Below, piece by piece: positions 49,966 through 62,609 of a stretch of DNA of 64,000 nt. Every line of letters starts with the position of its first letter. The first letter of the stretch is position 1. The DNA is from Agrocybe praecox. Taxonomy: Eukaryota; Basidiomycota; Agaricomycetes; Agaricales; Agrocybaceae. The stretch lies in NCBI GenBank assembly GCA_964017145.1, contig OZ024852.1, positions 1,241,945-1,305,944 of the forward strand, in the 5' to 3' direction. The position numbers and the translations under genes were made by a program. The notes beneath the pieces are model-generated. The model ran no database searches. It worked only from the letters and a program-made list of their open reading frames with translations, and was not told where the DNA came from.

Positions 49966-52900
49966 TTACATCCAAGGGCCCCAACCTGAAGAACGACATA
50001 GGTGAGCTATCCTGAAACAGACTCGCAATAAAGATGCAGGAACCAGCAATGACGTACCATAATAGATCGTAGCAAGGTTCATCTGGTCTGTCGCTTCAGC
50101 CACGAGCTCGTTTACGGTACTCTCTACACTGAGGGACTTATCCAGCTTCCGAAGAACAGAATTCAAAGCTCGGTCAGCAGCTTCTTCCGCTGTGCTGTTG
50201 ATGTTAATGTTGAAGTTAAGCCCACCGGGAATGAGATAGGTTAGGTTGTCTGTAGAGGTCGTTGTTGTCATTGGAGGAGGAGCAGTGGGGGCATGCACGT
50301 TATCCCCCTGAGCGTGCTGCACTTTAACTTCGCTCGCGGTCCTAGTAGGGTTATTGAGCAAGGTTAGTTGGGTAAACTACAGCTTAACAGCGACACTAAC
50401 CATGAATGCAATGGATCGTGTCTGAAGACTTCAAGCACAGTCATAATCAGGTCGGATTCATCCCGAAGCACTCTCAACGTTTCTTCAGAGCATCTTTGGA
50501 AGACTCCAGACGTGCCAGAAATTCCCATGCCGTCCACCATATCTCTCGTCATTCTGAAGGGCACTTTTTCGGGATAACCAAGCAATTTTCCCTAGAGGAT
50601 ATCATTTATTAAATATTTAAGGAGGAAAGAAAATGTAGAGGCACATACCTGATCGAAGGCAATACCGAAATCAATGTGCACGACCTCTCCAGTCTCATTG
50701 TCCAAAAGAATATTCGAGGAGTGTCGATCACCAATGCCTAATACATGTCCGACAATGGACGTCGTTGCAACGCTTCTGGTATAGTCGAGACGCATACGGA
50801 ACCACGACATGGGAACTTTGTGTTTCTCAGTAAAATAATGGCGCATAACAGGCTTGAGTTTGCTTTGAATTTCTTGGAATACTGCAAGTTGTTTCTGATG
50901 ATTGTTTCTGTAATTTGTTTGGACAGGCCTAAGCATACCCATTGCATCACTAGGTGTTATATCCTGAGGGCGGTACCTGTGAGCAAAAAGTTAACAGAGT
51001 CATTTGGATTAAATAGAGAAATAAATCATCCTCACGTTTTATGCGCGTCATGAAGCCAATCTCTTATCGGCCCCGTATTCTGCACGAACTCCAATATTCC
51101 TGCCTGACTGGACAAAGGAATAACCTTATAGTCACGCACTCGAAGGTCTCTTCGTCGTGTTTCTCGATCGTGCCTCAAAATATTGTTGACAAGATCGAAT
51201 ACTTGCTCCATGACGGCGTCCTGACGCAAGTCATCGCTTCCATTTCCTCCTTTAAACTACACACAAGAAATCGTCAAAAAAAAAAGAAGGAAGCCATTGA
51301 GATTAGCATCAGGCACACCAATTGTTTGTGAGATGTCCCATCGGTTGCCTTGCAGACATTTATCTTGGGTAAGTTAACTCCACCGGCAGTCGTGAAGGTT
51401 TTTTCGTAGTCCTCTATCCATGTGCAATTTTCGTATCGCATGGATGGGTCAATGGGTGTCCGAGCTGTTACCACTGGAATCCGGAAATCCTTGATTATTT
51501 TTCTCATATTTCCCAATTTCATAGCAGGCATGGGAAACGGTGTCTTGGATGCTTTACCAAATGGCCCTTCTTTGTCGATCGGATACCTCGCCCAGTCAAG
51601 ATATGCATTGCAAACATTCTCTAGGACTTGAATAAGCGGTCCACGAGTTGAATCACTTCGCAGACGTTCGATGATACTGGAGGCGATCATGGAACGCTCA
51701 TTTTGGGTAGATAAATCGGGCGTTTGAACTTGACTTCTCCTACTATGACCTTGATTGTGATCCGAGAGGCAATAAACCTGGTAAAAGCTGTTAAATGGGT
51801 GCTCCAAACACATCCTTAACACTAGATTGTAGAGATTTTCCTGATTCGGATTAGAGATGTTCTTATTTGGTGTTGAGCTCGAAACTCGAGCAGTTAGTTG
51901 ATGCTTCATTGTACACAGATTAACCTGATGTATAACGGCTAAGAAAATTTACGACTTACCGCCAAGAAGATAAATTTACGGGATGGAGTCCTCTCGATGC
52001 CACATCGAATACTGTCCGAAGTCGAGCTTTCGTCGAAGTTGGAGAACCACAGGGAAACAAATCGAATTGTAGAATCATTGTCAAACTTATCCGAGGTTTC
52101 TAAACAACGCGAGTGCATCTCAATTGCTTGCTGTAGAAATGTATCGCGAAGAGTGTCGTGTTTCCTGAAGGATTGACTATCTTCTTCCAGCAATTGTTTT
52201 GCCTTCCTTTGCTGATCTTTCAGGTCTCTAAGTTTCTTATCCGGTAGTTGAAATTCCTTCAATTCCTTTTCTCGATTTTCTATCTCTTGCCTTTTACGCT
52301 CCGCATATATTCTCCATCTTGCTGCATCAGTGGATTTTGATATCGTGAGGAATTGTCGCTCTGCAAACAGCGCACATTCGCGATAGATCGTTGATTGAGG
52401 TATATTCGGTTGGCCTGTGCCGGGCTGAACAATGTCCGATAATGAGATGGCAGGCAAAAAATACTTCTCCCAAACATCTGCGGGGTTTTCCAGACATGCA
52501 TCTGACGTCCACGAGCCCAACCGCGCAAGCAATGAGGCCTTACGCAGGGTGGAAAAAGTATCTTCTCCTCTGTCCGTTTCCATTTTATATATGACGCCTT
52601 GAAGGTACTGAACAGCTAATTTTTCCTCATTTTGGAGCCATAGGACATTAGCGAATTCTTCCGATACTTCAGACGACGGGACCATGTCGAGGTTCTGCGC
52701 GCGCATGACCGAGTTCAATGCAATTTGAATCTGTCCGGCTGTTCTAGCCGCTTCCGACAGGCGGAGAAGGCACAGCTTCTCAACGCTTTTCAAACCCAAG
52801 ATAAAGGGAGTGACCGTATCGCCAATTTGTTGACGTTCCTCTCGCTGTCTAACGGAGCGAACAAGTGCTATACGTGTGGCCATTATGGACTCCAAGTCTG

Positions 52901-55900
52901 TGAATCTTATCAATCAAAATAGTCAGTCATTTGGGTAAGAGGCTATAAAGAAGAAGACGTACTCAAACTGGGAATCAATCTGGGTGATTTTCGACCATGA
53001 ATCATCAGCGACATTTTTCTGCTCCAGGGGTCCGTTAGAAAAATCCTGCTTCCAATGCATTACTTGACTCAAGCACATAAGGTCCCTGGCGACTCTTCGT
53101 ATATCAACAAGATTTTCTGACTTCAACTCCCTCAAGCGCTCCATTTCATGTAATAAGGATGACCGAATTGTGTGTTCAAGAACTTGGGGATCACGTTCGC
53201 GATACACCACTCTCAAAGAGCGGTATAGCGATGCACCTGGCTCCGTTTGTCCGTGGTCAGGGAGATCCCATGTCTCCGTCCTCCATCCAAGCGAATAATT
53301 GATTGATGATGTAGTGCTTGTTGGCTCCGTGGACGCATTTCGGAGGGATTCCATGGCCAGATGATTGAAGCCGAAAGAGTGGAAGGATTGAACTAGCCCA
53401 TTCTTGTCACTTGTTCCTGTGACACCCGCTTCCAGTGCTGCGCCATGAAACCTGAAAGCTTTATCCCATTGTTGTTCATGGTGGAATCTCTTGATGAGGA
53501 ATTGTTGGAGATTTTGCGTTTTGATGCCATAAAATCCGTCTGGCTCGTCTATATGTGCGTAGATTTCGTACAAAACGCCCTCCGAAGTAGGTAAGGATCC
53601 CCATTTCCCGCCGTCGTTTCCTTCATATGCCAACTCCACGAATAAAACAGCCGTAGTGTATGCTCCACAGCGGATGGCACTGCGCGCAAGAAGTTCATAG
53701 TCAACTTGCAGCCACTTGTTGTATGCAAGTTTATCCAATTTTGTCACTGATTTCCCTTTTACGATAACGGTTTGCATCCCTAGGTTTGAGGATGGCGTGT
53801 AGCGACGCAAATGCAGAGCGATATCAACAACTGATCTGATACAAAGTATGTCGGCGTCGGAGGACAAAAGGACTTTTGTGAAGTAAGTAGTTAACAATTT
53901 CTGGCAAGAAACAAAATCTGCTTGTGATGTCTGTCGTTGGAGAAGCAGCTGATGAACGAGAATCGGCAACACCGTTTCCGCGAATTTCACATCTAAAGAT
54001 AAAATGGATGAGAGCTGACCGAAGAATGGGTCAGTGCTGGCTAAGGTGTTGGCGAATAACACGGAAACAGAAGTAACCCATTTTGAGAAAGTGGTTACAC
54101 AATCGATATAAGTATCCGTTCTGAGTGATTCATAGATGTCTTCTTGAACTAGTGATTTTGTTGGCCTCGGGTAAATCTTCATATAGTCCAAGATTGTGCG
54201 ATACTCAACAGACAATTGGGATTTTTCATCATTTGCCTGTGGAACAGCCATGATAAGTCGAAGTGTATGATATGCACTGGAGACCTGCGAAGAGTTGTCG
54301 CCATTCAGCATCAAAAGAAGCGCTAGACGGATGGATTCCCTGGCGCTGTATACAATAGGTGTCAGCAAGCCTTGACGCTTACGCGTACGTCCAAGGATCA
54401 GACTTGGTTGTTCAGTGCGGAAGCTCCCAATAAGACCGTGGTGAAGTGAAAGGAGATCAGCAAAAGCGAGAACGTCTTCGTCCTGTAGGTATTGTGAAGC
54501 TGGCATGCACTCCCTGAGTTGCCAGAAGTAATCAATGGCAAATTGGTTATCTCCATCGTCATACCCAGCATCAGCAGCGTGATACTTGAATTTCCGCACG
54601 AGACGGAATTTATTTGAGGTGATTCGATGGTCTGAAAGGACTGAGGAGAGATCTGTTATGGTGCTTTGTTCATAAAGCGGTAGAAGTCGGGATGAAGGTT
54701 GTTGTGGCCACGCTGGAAGTGCCCGAAGTACTTCCCTATTCAAAGTCTCAGGTTTCGAAAGAGAATGTGCCTGACGGTCAATCCATTCGTACACCTCGTT
54801 ACCCAGTTTTTCAACGGATGAATTCTGTTTGTTTTGGGTATAATCGTAGGCAATAGAGCAAATGCGAATTAGAGTATTTGCAAGGCCTGGAGCTATCACA
54901 TTTCCCTTTCGATATCGCCGAAAAGCCCAATCTAAAATGGATTGTGCAGAACGGGCTAGATCTGATTGAGACAGTATGAGAGTTGCTCCATGAACCACGG
55001 TTTGCAGTATTGTAGTGTTGTCTAGGTCTAGTTCCTGTCCACAGTACGCAAGCCACAGGCATAGCGCATTTATTAACCGACTTTGTTCGTTCACCAGTGG
55101 AGTACGATGAACGCGATCGAATAGTTCCTGTACGACGTGGTAAACGGTCGCTTTCGTGAAATCTTCAGATATGCAGGAACGTAACCATGATAAACAACGA
55201 AGAATAACGTTGGTGGAGAATGCTGGGAGATTGGGATCGTGCCTTAGGAACCTATCCGCAGCTCGAAAACAAGTAAGGCCTTTGAACTCAGATGCCATTT
55301 TCCCCGACTGGTCAAATTCATTAAGAGACTTGATAATCATGGCGTCGTCGGAGTAGTCCTGATCCCCTAAGGAGCTCAGTATCCGAACGGCGATGCTGTC
55401 TACATTATCTTTGAAGACAATGTCATAATCTTCAATCAATTGTAATCTTTCTTTGATATGTTGGGCCAGCTCAACGGCAGGGAGGTTCGGTGTCTTGTCA
55501 ATGTAGTAGGTGACATGAAATCCGACGATTTCGCCGAAGCATTCTTTCAATCCATCAATAGATGTTTTTTGAAGAATTTTGCAATGATTTTCAAAGGACT
55601 TGTCTTTGTTGATCAGAATGTTGGTAGGGGTGAGCGAATGGAAAATCGCATCCGCGCACTGTCTTTTGTCGCGGTAACCCAGTAGGTGAGGGGAGAACCC
55701 AATGAAGTCGTGTATCTTTTCGTGGTTTGCGATAGAGAATGCAAATTGGGAAGCATATGCCTCAAAAAGAGACGACAGTGAAGTTAGGCCCAACCTCTGA
55801 GATACGCCGATTAGCACAGCTTTGATATGTTGGGAATAAACTTCGCTGAAAAGACAGGCCTCGAGCAGATGCCAGTATGGACCTCTCCTGATATACGAGC

Positions 55901-58900
55901 TAACGATTACTATGTTTCCCAAGGTGAGGGTTCGAGTCAGTATCTGCTCAAAACTGCATGGCAGAAAATGAGTCCGATGATATCCAATGATATATTTAGA
56001 TCAACGTACTCATCGATGTCTTTTGTTAGTGAACCTGTAATAATTTCGTACATGTCCAATAGTCGAGAATGTTTGGAAAGCGAAAACACGTGGCAATGAA
56101 TCGTGGCGGCGCGGAAGCGAACTCGTATGTCAGGATCCTTGTTCATTTCCAGCAGCATAGATATAGGAAGATAATTATTGATGTCTTCGTCCTCCGACTT
56201 GAACTTCATGTCTGGTGGGAGCCAAGACGACTGACTGAAGTCTTTGGAAAGGAATTTGTCCATAAATCGTGCGAATGCATCCCGTGAAGACCATGATCGC
56301 ATCCTGCCCAAGTTGTACGAACGAGATAGTGAATAACACAATCGACGAATCTCGTAGTATGTTTTTTCGTCATTTTTCCACGTATCCAAACTGCACTCCA
56401 GAAAGTCGACCGCCATCTGGATAGTATTACTGGACCAGGAGTATTTATACTGTGCTACCAAAGAGCGGATTTCGCCAAGGAGACTGCTGAAAGGATTGAG
56501 CGACATTCGCAGCATACCCTGACGCACCCTGTCCAGGAAAACAGAGCATAGAATGAAGAACCGTTCTGATTGCTGGCTTACACTCTCAATTACAAGTTCG
56601 ATCAATTGTTTATCTCGAGTGGCCTCCCCAGAGGGCGACTGGAAGAAGGGACCGCAGGCTAAGAAGCCAACACATATTTGGAAAAAATGGCGGTGCGCCC
56701 TATCACCATCGTTAGTTAGCGCAGAACTTTGGGGGTCATTTATGCGGATGGGGTCGAATCCATCGTTGTCAACGTCCATCACTTGTACATCAGGAGACGT
56801 TTGCCCCATGAGCTGAAGTAAAAGTTCTCTCGAGATCTTCATAATTGATTCCAGAGTGCCCTGAAGCTGCAAACATGATTAATGTTGTTTCTTTGCAAAA
56901 AAAAAAAAAGAAAGTAGCGGATTCACTCACTTCAGGATTCTGCCACACTGCCCTCAAAAGGTTGAGACGGTTGGATTTTATTGCTTTCTTACATTTAAAG
57001 TGGGTAGAGAGCAAGTCTTGAAGAATTTGTTCCTTGATGCCTGATCCGGCTTCCGGTTGGACTAATACATCCTTGAAGACGTCCAGGTCCTCCACATACT
57101 CGTCACTGACCAAGGCCTCGAGGGAATGCATGACGATTAGCTTTTCCGAAGTAGTCCAGCGAGGTTTGAGTAAGAAAGGTAATATCATAGACAAAAGTTT
57201 TCCCGAGCTTTGCAAGAGCGAACGATTTGAAGATGTCCCATTGAGCGCTAACATCGATTCGAAAGTAAGAGAGACAATAATGACGTCCAGAGATCTGCGG
57301 GCCATTTCAGCGGGAGGGCCATTATTAACCAATGGCGAAGTTTCCCAATCATGGATCAACGACTCAACGGCCTTGAAAAGAAAGTTAGAAACTTTTCGCT
57401 CTCTGCCAGTAGGCGCAACTAGTTGATTTCTTTCAATCTTGTCTTTTGGAAGTGTGCGGGAGTTTTCATTATTCAGATTCTCGTGCCGTCCGTCATTCTT
57501 GGCCCCGAAGGATGGCAGTTTTGCGTATAAAACAAATTCCTGGATTACTTTGAACTTGTTTTCCTCCTCTATGATGTCGACGATATCTGACTGGGGGAGT
57601 ATTGGTTTAATGACAAGGTCCACCTGCGTTGGTAGGCCACAAATGGTTTCCAGCAAATATAATATATCTTGGACCGTACAAGTCGCCATTTCTCCCTGAC
57701 CACTTTTGGTTCTCCATGCTTCAATGAACCAAGTTAAAACCTTGTCTTCGAAGCGCATGCGATATAGTCGGACGTCTTGACTGGCGATAGATAGGCATTG
57801 AGACAAGAAATCACAGACAGAATCATAGGGATAAGCTGGGCCCTGGACGTCGATGTCTTTTGTCATAGTCTCTATTTCTTGGAGAATACGCTGAAAGTCG
57901 AGATGAACGTGTGACACACTAGAGTTCTGCGGCCGATTTGTGCCCAGAATCATCTGCGCAGTGTGACAAGCTGCACGGCAAACCAGAGGGACGTTAGCTC
58001 TCCGCATGGAATGCGTCCATATTGAATCCCATAAAGATACATTTATGCATCCATCCACTTCAGCAAGGGCATCCGTCCGAATTCCTTCACCGTAAACAAC
58101 AGCTGCTAGGTTCAAGAAAACCCATGATTGGACCCCTGGGTCATCAAATCCGAGATACTGCAAGAATACGTCCACGACACGGCCCTTCAGCGAGTCATGA
58201 ACTATTCCCCAATGCCGATCTATGAAAAACAATATCGTTTGGAGATGAAAAATGCGTACAGCAGGAGAGCTGTCTGTTTGTATCGAGTGGATCAATGAAC
58301 TGATAGGATCTGAAAGCCTAATTCTTTTGCTTTCCGTTCGGGGAAGACCAGCGCTTGTTGTGTCCATTGATTCCGATAACTTCAAAAGCTATATGATGGG
58401 CGTTGAACAGCGCGTTCTGGCACAGAAAGTGAAATAAAAGACTTACTTGGCCTGCACAGTCTGCCCTTAGTTCAAGTATAGCCCAAGCCAAGGCTTGCCC
58501 TGCATTGAAGTTCCAACCTGCTCGGAACGTTTTTGCTACGAATGCCATGTTCTGACCAGTCGCTTGATTGCTTTGCTCTGGATCGATGACTTTCAGCCTC
58601 AGGGCTTCAAATGACAGCTTCTCGACACCCCAACGGCTATCTGCTTCAGAGTCCAACAAGGTCCATAAACGACCTATTTCTTCGGCACAATCGAAGTGAG
58701 GAAGCTTTAGATTAGTACAATTGGGGCTGATCACGAATTGGAATAGTCTGCGCAACACGATGATCAGCTCTTCTTTGATCGATTTGTCCTTGGTGCCCCA
58801 TAATCCAATTAACCCTGGCCATATCGTTCGAGCAAAACACTGCGTATCGTATATCTTGTTGAATGAAAGGTGTCGTAACATCGCGGATAAGACGTGCAAG

Positions 58901-59817
58901 TAATCGCGCAACAATGAGGATTCACTTGGGTATACTTCCAGGAAGCGTTCCAAACGCGAAAGAATTCCACGTATAAGGCCAGTATGTTCTTCATCGAGTA
59001 TAGGGGCTGCTGGTGAGGAAAGCATGATCGAGAGGATTGACATGAACTCTACTTGTTCGTGTGTAACTGAGACAAGAGGACGCTTCGATTTGACGCGCTT
59101 TTTGGGTTTCTGTGGCGAAAGCAGGGGAGTGGGTGTTCGTTCTTGTCGCTTCCGTTTGTTACTTGGAGAGCGAGTGTCATCTGACTCTTCATACATATCG
59201 TCTAGTTCATCGGGCTCATACATGTCTGAATCGCCATCGGTTCCTTCTGCATTTTGCAGTGTTGCAAAAGAAGAGCGAATCGGATCGCCTAGGACAATGT
59301 TGAAGCTGACCTCCACGATTTTGACCCAGATTGCCACTTCCATATGCTCCATGTGCGGGTGGTAGCTAACCAGGCATTTCAGAGCTTTGGCATAATCCAA
59401 AGCTACTGGTGCAAACAACTCGGCATCCACGGTTTGGGAGGACGATAACATTTGCGTCAGATGTTCGAAGACGGCCGGCGTCACGTTCGAGTCCAAGAAT
59501 TGCACGACACGTTCTGTTATCCATCTGACGGTACTTGCTGCTTCGGAAAGTCTTTTAATGGCCGCTGCTGGGGTTGAAGTTTGACCTGACTTGGACTTTG
59601 TCTTCTTTCCTGCTGCTAATTTTTCAATCTTGACAGACTGGAACAACGCCTGAAAAACAGGGAGCCATTGTCTCGGATTAGGTCTGCCATCTATAATCCA
59701 AAAGTGATCCACAAGACTCTCTTTTGAGAAAGCATTCCGAAAAGATAATATGCCTTCTTGTCGCTCCTTGATCTTGTCACTTTTGAGCTTGCCCAGAATC
59801 GCTCCTACTGTGGCCAT
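49966..59817 (-). CDS. TEL1: Serine/threonine kinase Tel1 (ATM orthologue)
   Basis: One very long gene of about 3,000 residues in about 11 exons. The N-terminus [20 protein letters not shown] carries the Tel1/ATM N-terminal TAN motif. HEAT-like helices follow (exons about 59817-58447, 58385-56935, 56866-56005, 55957-52962), then a FAT region ([20 protein letters not shown] helices at 52.8 kb). The PI3K-like kinase domain includes [40 protein letters not shown], the catalytic loop [27 protein letters not shown] and [20 protein letters not shown]. After the last intron the FATC end reads [15 protein letters not shown]. Tel1 senses double-strand breaks through the MRN complex and maintains telomeres. 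All landmarks are present, so it appears functional. Confidence 0.95.
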
Positions 59818-60934
59818 GCGCTGAGATGTATGGTAGCTGCTTGCAGATGTAAGGACGTATATCTGCGAGAAGTATAAGCACTGGAGATTGCCAAAACGCG
59901 ACTTGACTTACGCGATACTTGCTGTTACTTAAACTGAGGGGAAATAGAGAAAGAGTTGTGCATCCAGGAAAAAGATATCAAGACAGATTTGTCGACACAA
60001 GAAAGAAGATTGATCTTTCACAGCGATAACTGCGGTTGAGTGTCGTTCTCAGTCCACTCACACTTTCCTTGATCAAAGGACAAAGGAAGTCCGACATGAG
60101 GGTAGCTGACTCGGCATGAAAGCATGCCGCGACGCGATGTTTGGTCCATTGTTTGTCCCCGCGTAAAGGATATATAAACTGTGACTTTTTCGAGTCCGGA
60201 TTCATCCTTCCCTTCAGACCCTTCCCCTCTTCGACCATCATCTCTTCAAGCAATGAAATAACGTTACGTTTTCAAAGATCTTGTTCAAGTTTCAGGCTTT
60301 GGTGTGACCGCTCTCTTTTACTTCTTTACTGTTTCTTCTCTACTTTCCCTTTACACGGCCACTTTCTGCCCGAGCAGTGCTTTAATGCATCCATGCTGCA
60401 ATCGGTTCTGGTGATGTGCCAATAGCAACGTACTTCAACTGTCTAATCAACAGTTGGATGGGTAGTGGATAAACGTGGGTGCCTCATTCTATGTGGTACT
60501 CGAGGTTATGTCTATCCCATATTTTCTTATCTATTCGTCGTATCTTTTTCTGTACATCTTTGAAAAAATATATGCCCATTGTTATCTGATGCCACCGTTG
60601 GAACCTGAGTTTAGTGTCTTTAGTATCCATGAAAATTTGCAGCGAGTCTTGCGCATGCAAATCGTGTATAAACACTGAAAATTGCGCAATGGGTTTGCTC
60701 GACTTCTAGTCGTCAAGTACGAGTCTATCTTCCTCAAAGTCGGTACAGAATGAAATGACATTGTTCGCTGTTGACAATGGGACTGACTGTGCTATACAAA
60801 TTCAATAGTGTAGGACGGTGAACCAAGAAAAGGAATCTCGCAAGGACATCGAACCACATAAATAAGGAAACAGAACAGAAAAAAAGCTATCGACAAGAAA
60901 AAAAGGAAATCTATGTTATGTATAAGCCAATAAT
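59818..60934. other. Region between CBS 3' end and TEL1 start
   Basis: 1.1 kb. It holds the TEL1 promoter, with an AACGCGAC core at about 59896-59903 (MCB-like but imperfect). No gene supported. Confidence 0.4.
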
Positions 60935-62609
60935 TTAACGCGAAGCACCGGGGCTGACAGTAACATTCGAAAGCTCCTCTGTGACCTGCTCAACAGACGA
61001 AGACGAACGAATAGAATCAATCACGACAGCGCCATTCTGGTGTGATACCGGTGAGTCCTCCTTCAAAATCTGGGCGATAGTAGCCGCAAGAAGTGTTGGC
61101 TCAGACTCCATAGCGATCTTCAAGAACCAAGGCTTGCTCATATAATTTCTAATCCTATAATCGTTGTATGAGCAATTACGAAAACAAAACCCGGAGAAAG
61201 ATTAAAAACCTTACCCGTCAGGAAGCAAAACAACGACGTTCTTTCCAGGTGTATTAGCAACCTTCTGCCCTTCCTCGGTCTTTAACCACCGGAGAGCACC
61301 AGCGAGTGCGCTGCCACTGCTTCCTCCCACGAGCAGACCTTCCGTTCTCATGAGCGCCTTAACGGCAGCAAAAGACTCCTCGTCTCCGGTCTTGATCCAA
61401 GCATCAATCTGGGAATGACTGAGAACATCGGGAATGAAATCGTAACCGATGCCTTCGACAATGTATTGCTCGCCGTTACCCTCTGTGTTCAAGCTCTCAG
61501 GGTGAGCGAGAATGCTTCCTTTCTAATAAGAAAATATTGTGAGCGAACGTGTGGAACCGACTTCAAATGGACAGTGCGTACAGGATCAACGGCGACGACG
61601 GTGCATTCTGGGTTGTGTGCTTTCTTAATAGCGCGAGAAAGACCGGTGACGGTCCCTCCTGTTCCGGCTCCGGCAACCATGACGTCAACTTTTTCCGAAG
61701 ATGGTCTAGCCGACGTTGACGGTGTTGAAACGACAGCCTCGATGATTTCTGGGCCAGTAGTGTATTCATGGGCAAGGGGGTTGTTAATCTAGGGATGCAA
61801 AACAAAGATTAAGGCACTGAAAGCAAGCATGAAGTCGGAAAAGTATATGACCCACATTGCGATATTGGTCAAGAATGATTCCATAAGGGATTTCACGCTG
61901 CAGTTTGTTGGCCACTCCTGCGATCGTTAAGGAATTCAGCCACGAGGATGCCAGTGAAATAAGTTTGGGCTCTACCTATATGGCTCTCTGGCGCATCCCA
62001 CGCTGCCTCTGTTGGTGTGCGTATAACCTCAGCTCCAAGAGCTCTGAGAAGGGCTTCTTTCTCCTGCAAGAGACCTGTTAAAGGGATGTGCTGACCACGA
62101 CGACCAAGGACTTACAAGAGACATCTTGTTAGGGAGGGTTATGATGACGGAATAACCCTTATCTAATGTATTCAGTATATCTTCTCAGCGGCGTTTCTTT
62201 GGCTTCATTACCTTGATAGCACAGGCCATAGCCAGACCGATACCTGAAACATACCGAGTAAGCACGCGAATAGGGAAGAACCGGCGACGAACCCGACTTA
62301 CCAGTATTGCCAGACGTAGGCTCGATGACCACACTCTTTCCTGGGATGAGCTTTCCTTCTCTCTCAGCGGCCTCCACCATGGCCTTTGCGATCCTGTCCT
62401 TAACAGATCCACCCGCCGACATGAACTCCACTTTGCCCACTATAAAATAAAGAATATCGTCATGAGCGAAAATTTTTCAATTGTCTGAGTGGTGAATCCA
62501 GCTTACACAGATTGCATTTGAGCCCGTTCGCCTTTGCTATCTTGTCAAGACGAATGAGAGGCGTATGGCCGACTCCACCGAGAGCAGTATCGAGGATTTG
62601 CGAAGGCAT
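60935..62609 (-). CDS. CYS4: Cystathionine beta-synthase, catalytic core only
   Basis: Spliced exons give [20 protein letters not shown], then [20 protein letters not shown] (lysine in SVKDR binds pyridoxal phosphate), [77 protein letters not shown] and [19 protein letters not shown]. The enzyme condenses serine with homocysteine in transsulfuration. After [20 protein letters not shown] only about 70 residues follow, ending [10 protein letters not shown], so the tandem CBS-domain regulatory module found in yeast and human enzymes is absent. Total about 390 residues. The start at 62609 directly precedes conserved sequence. The downstream Tyr-Met-x-Lys-Pro-Trp motif is typical of cystathionine beta-synthase rather than cysteine synthase. 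Confidence 0.88.

Noticed and set aside
60141..60425. A 94-codon plus-strand ORF
   Set aside because: Phe/Ser/Leu-rich from a pyrimidine-rich stretch; no domain and no intron signals.
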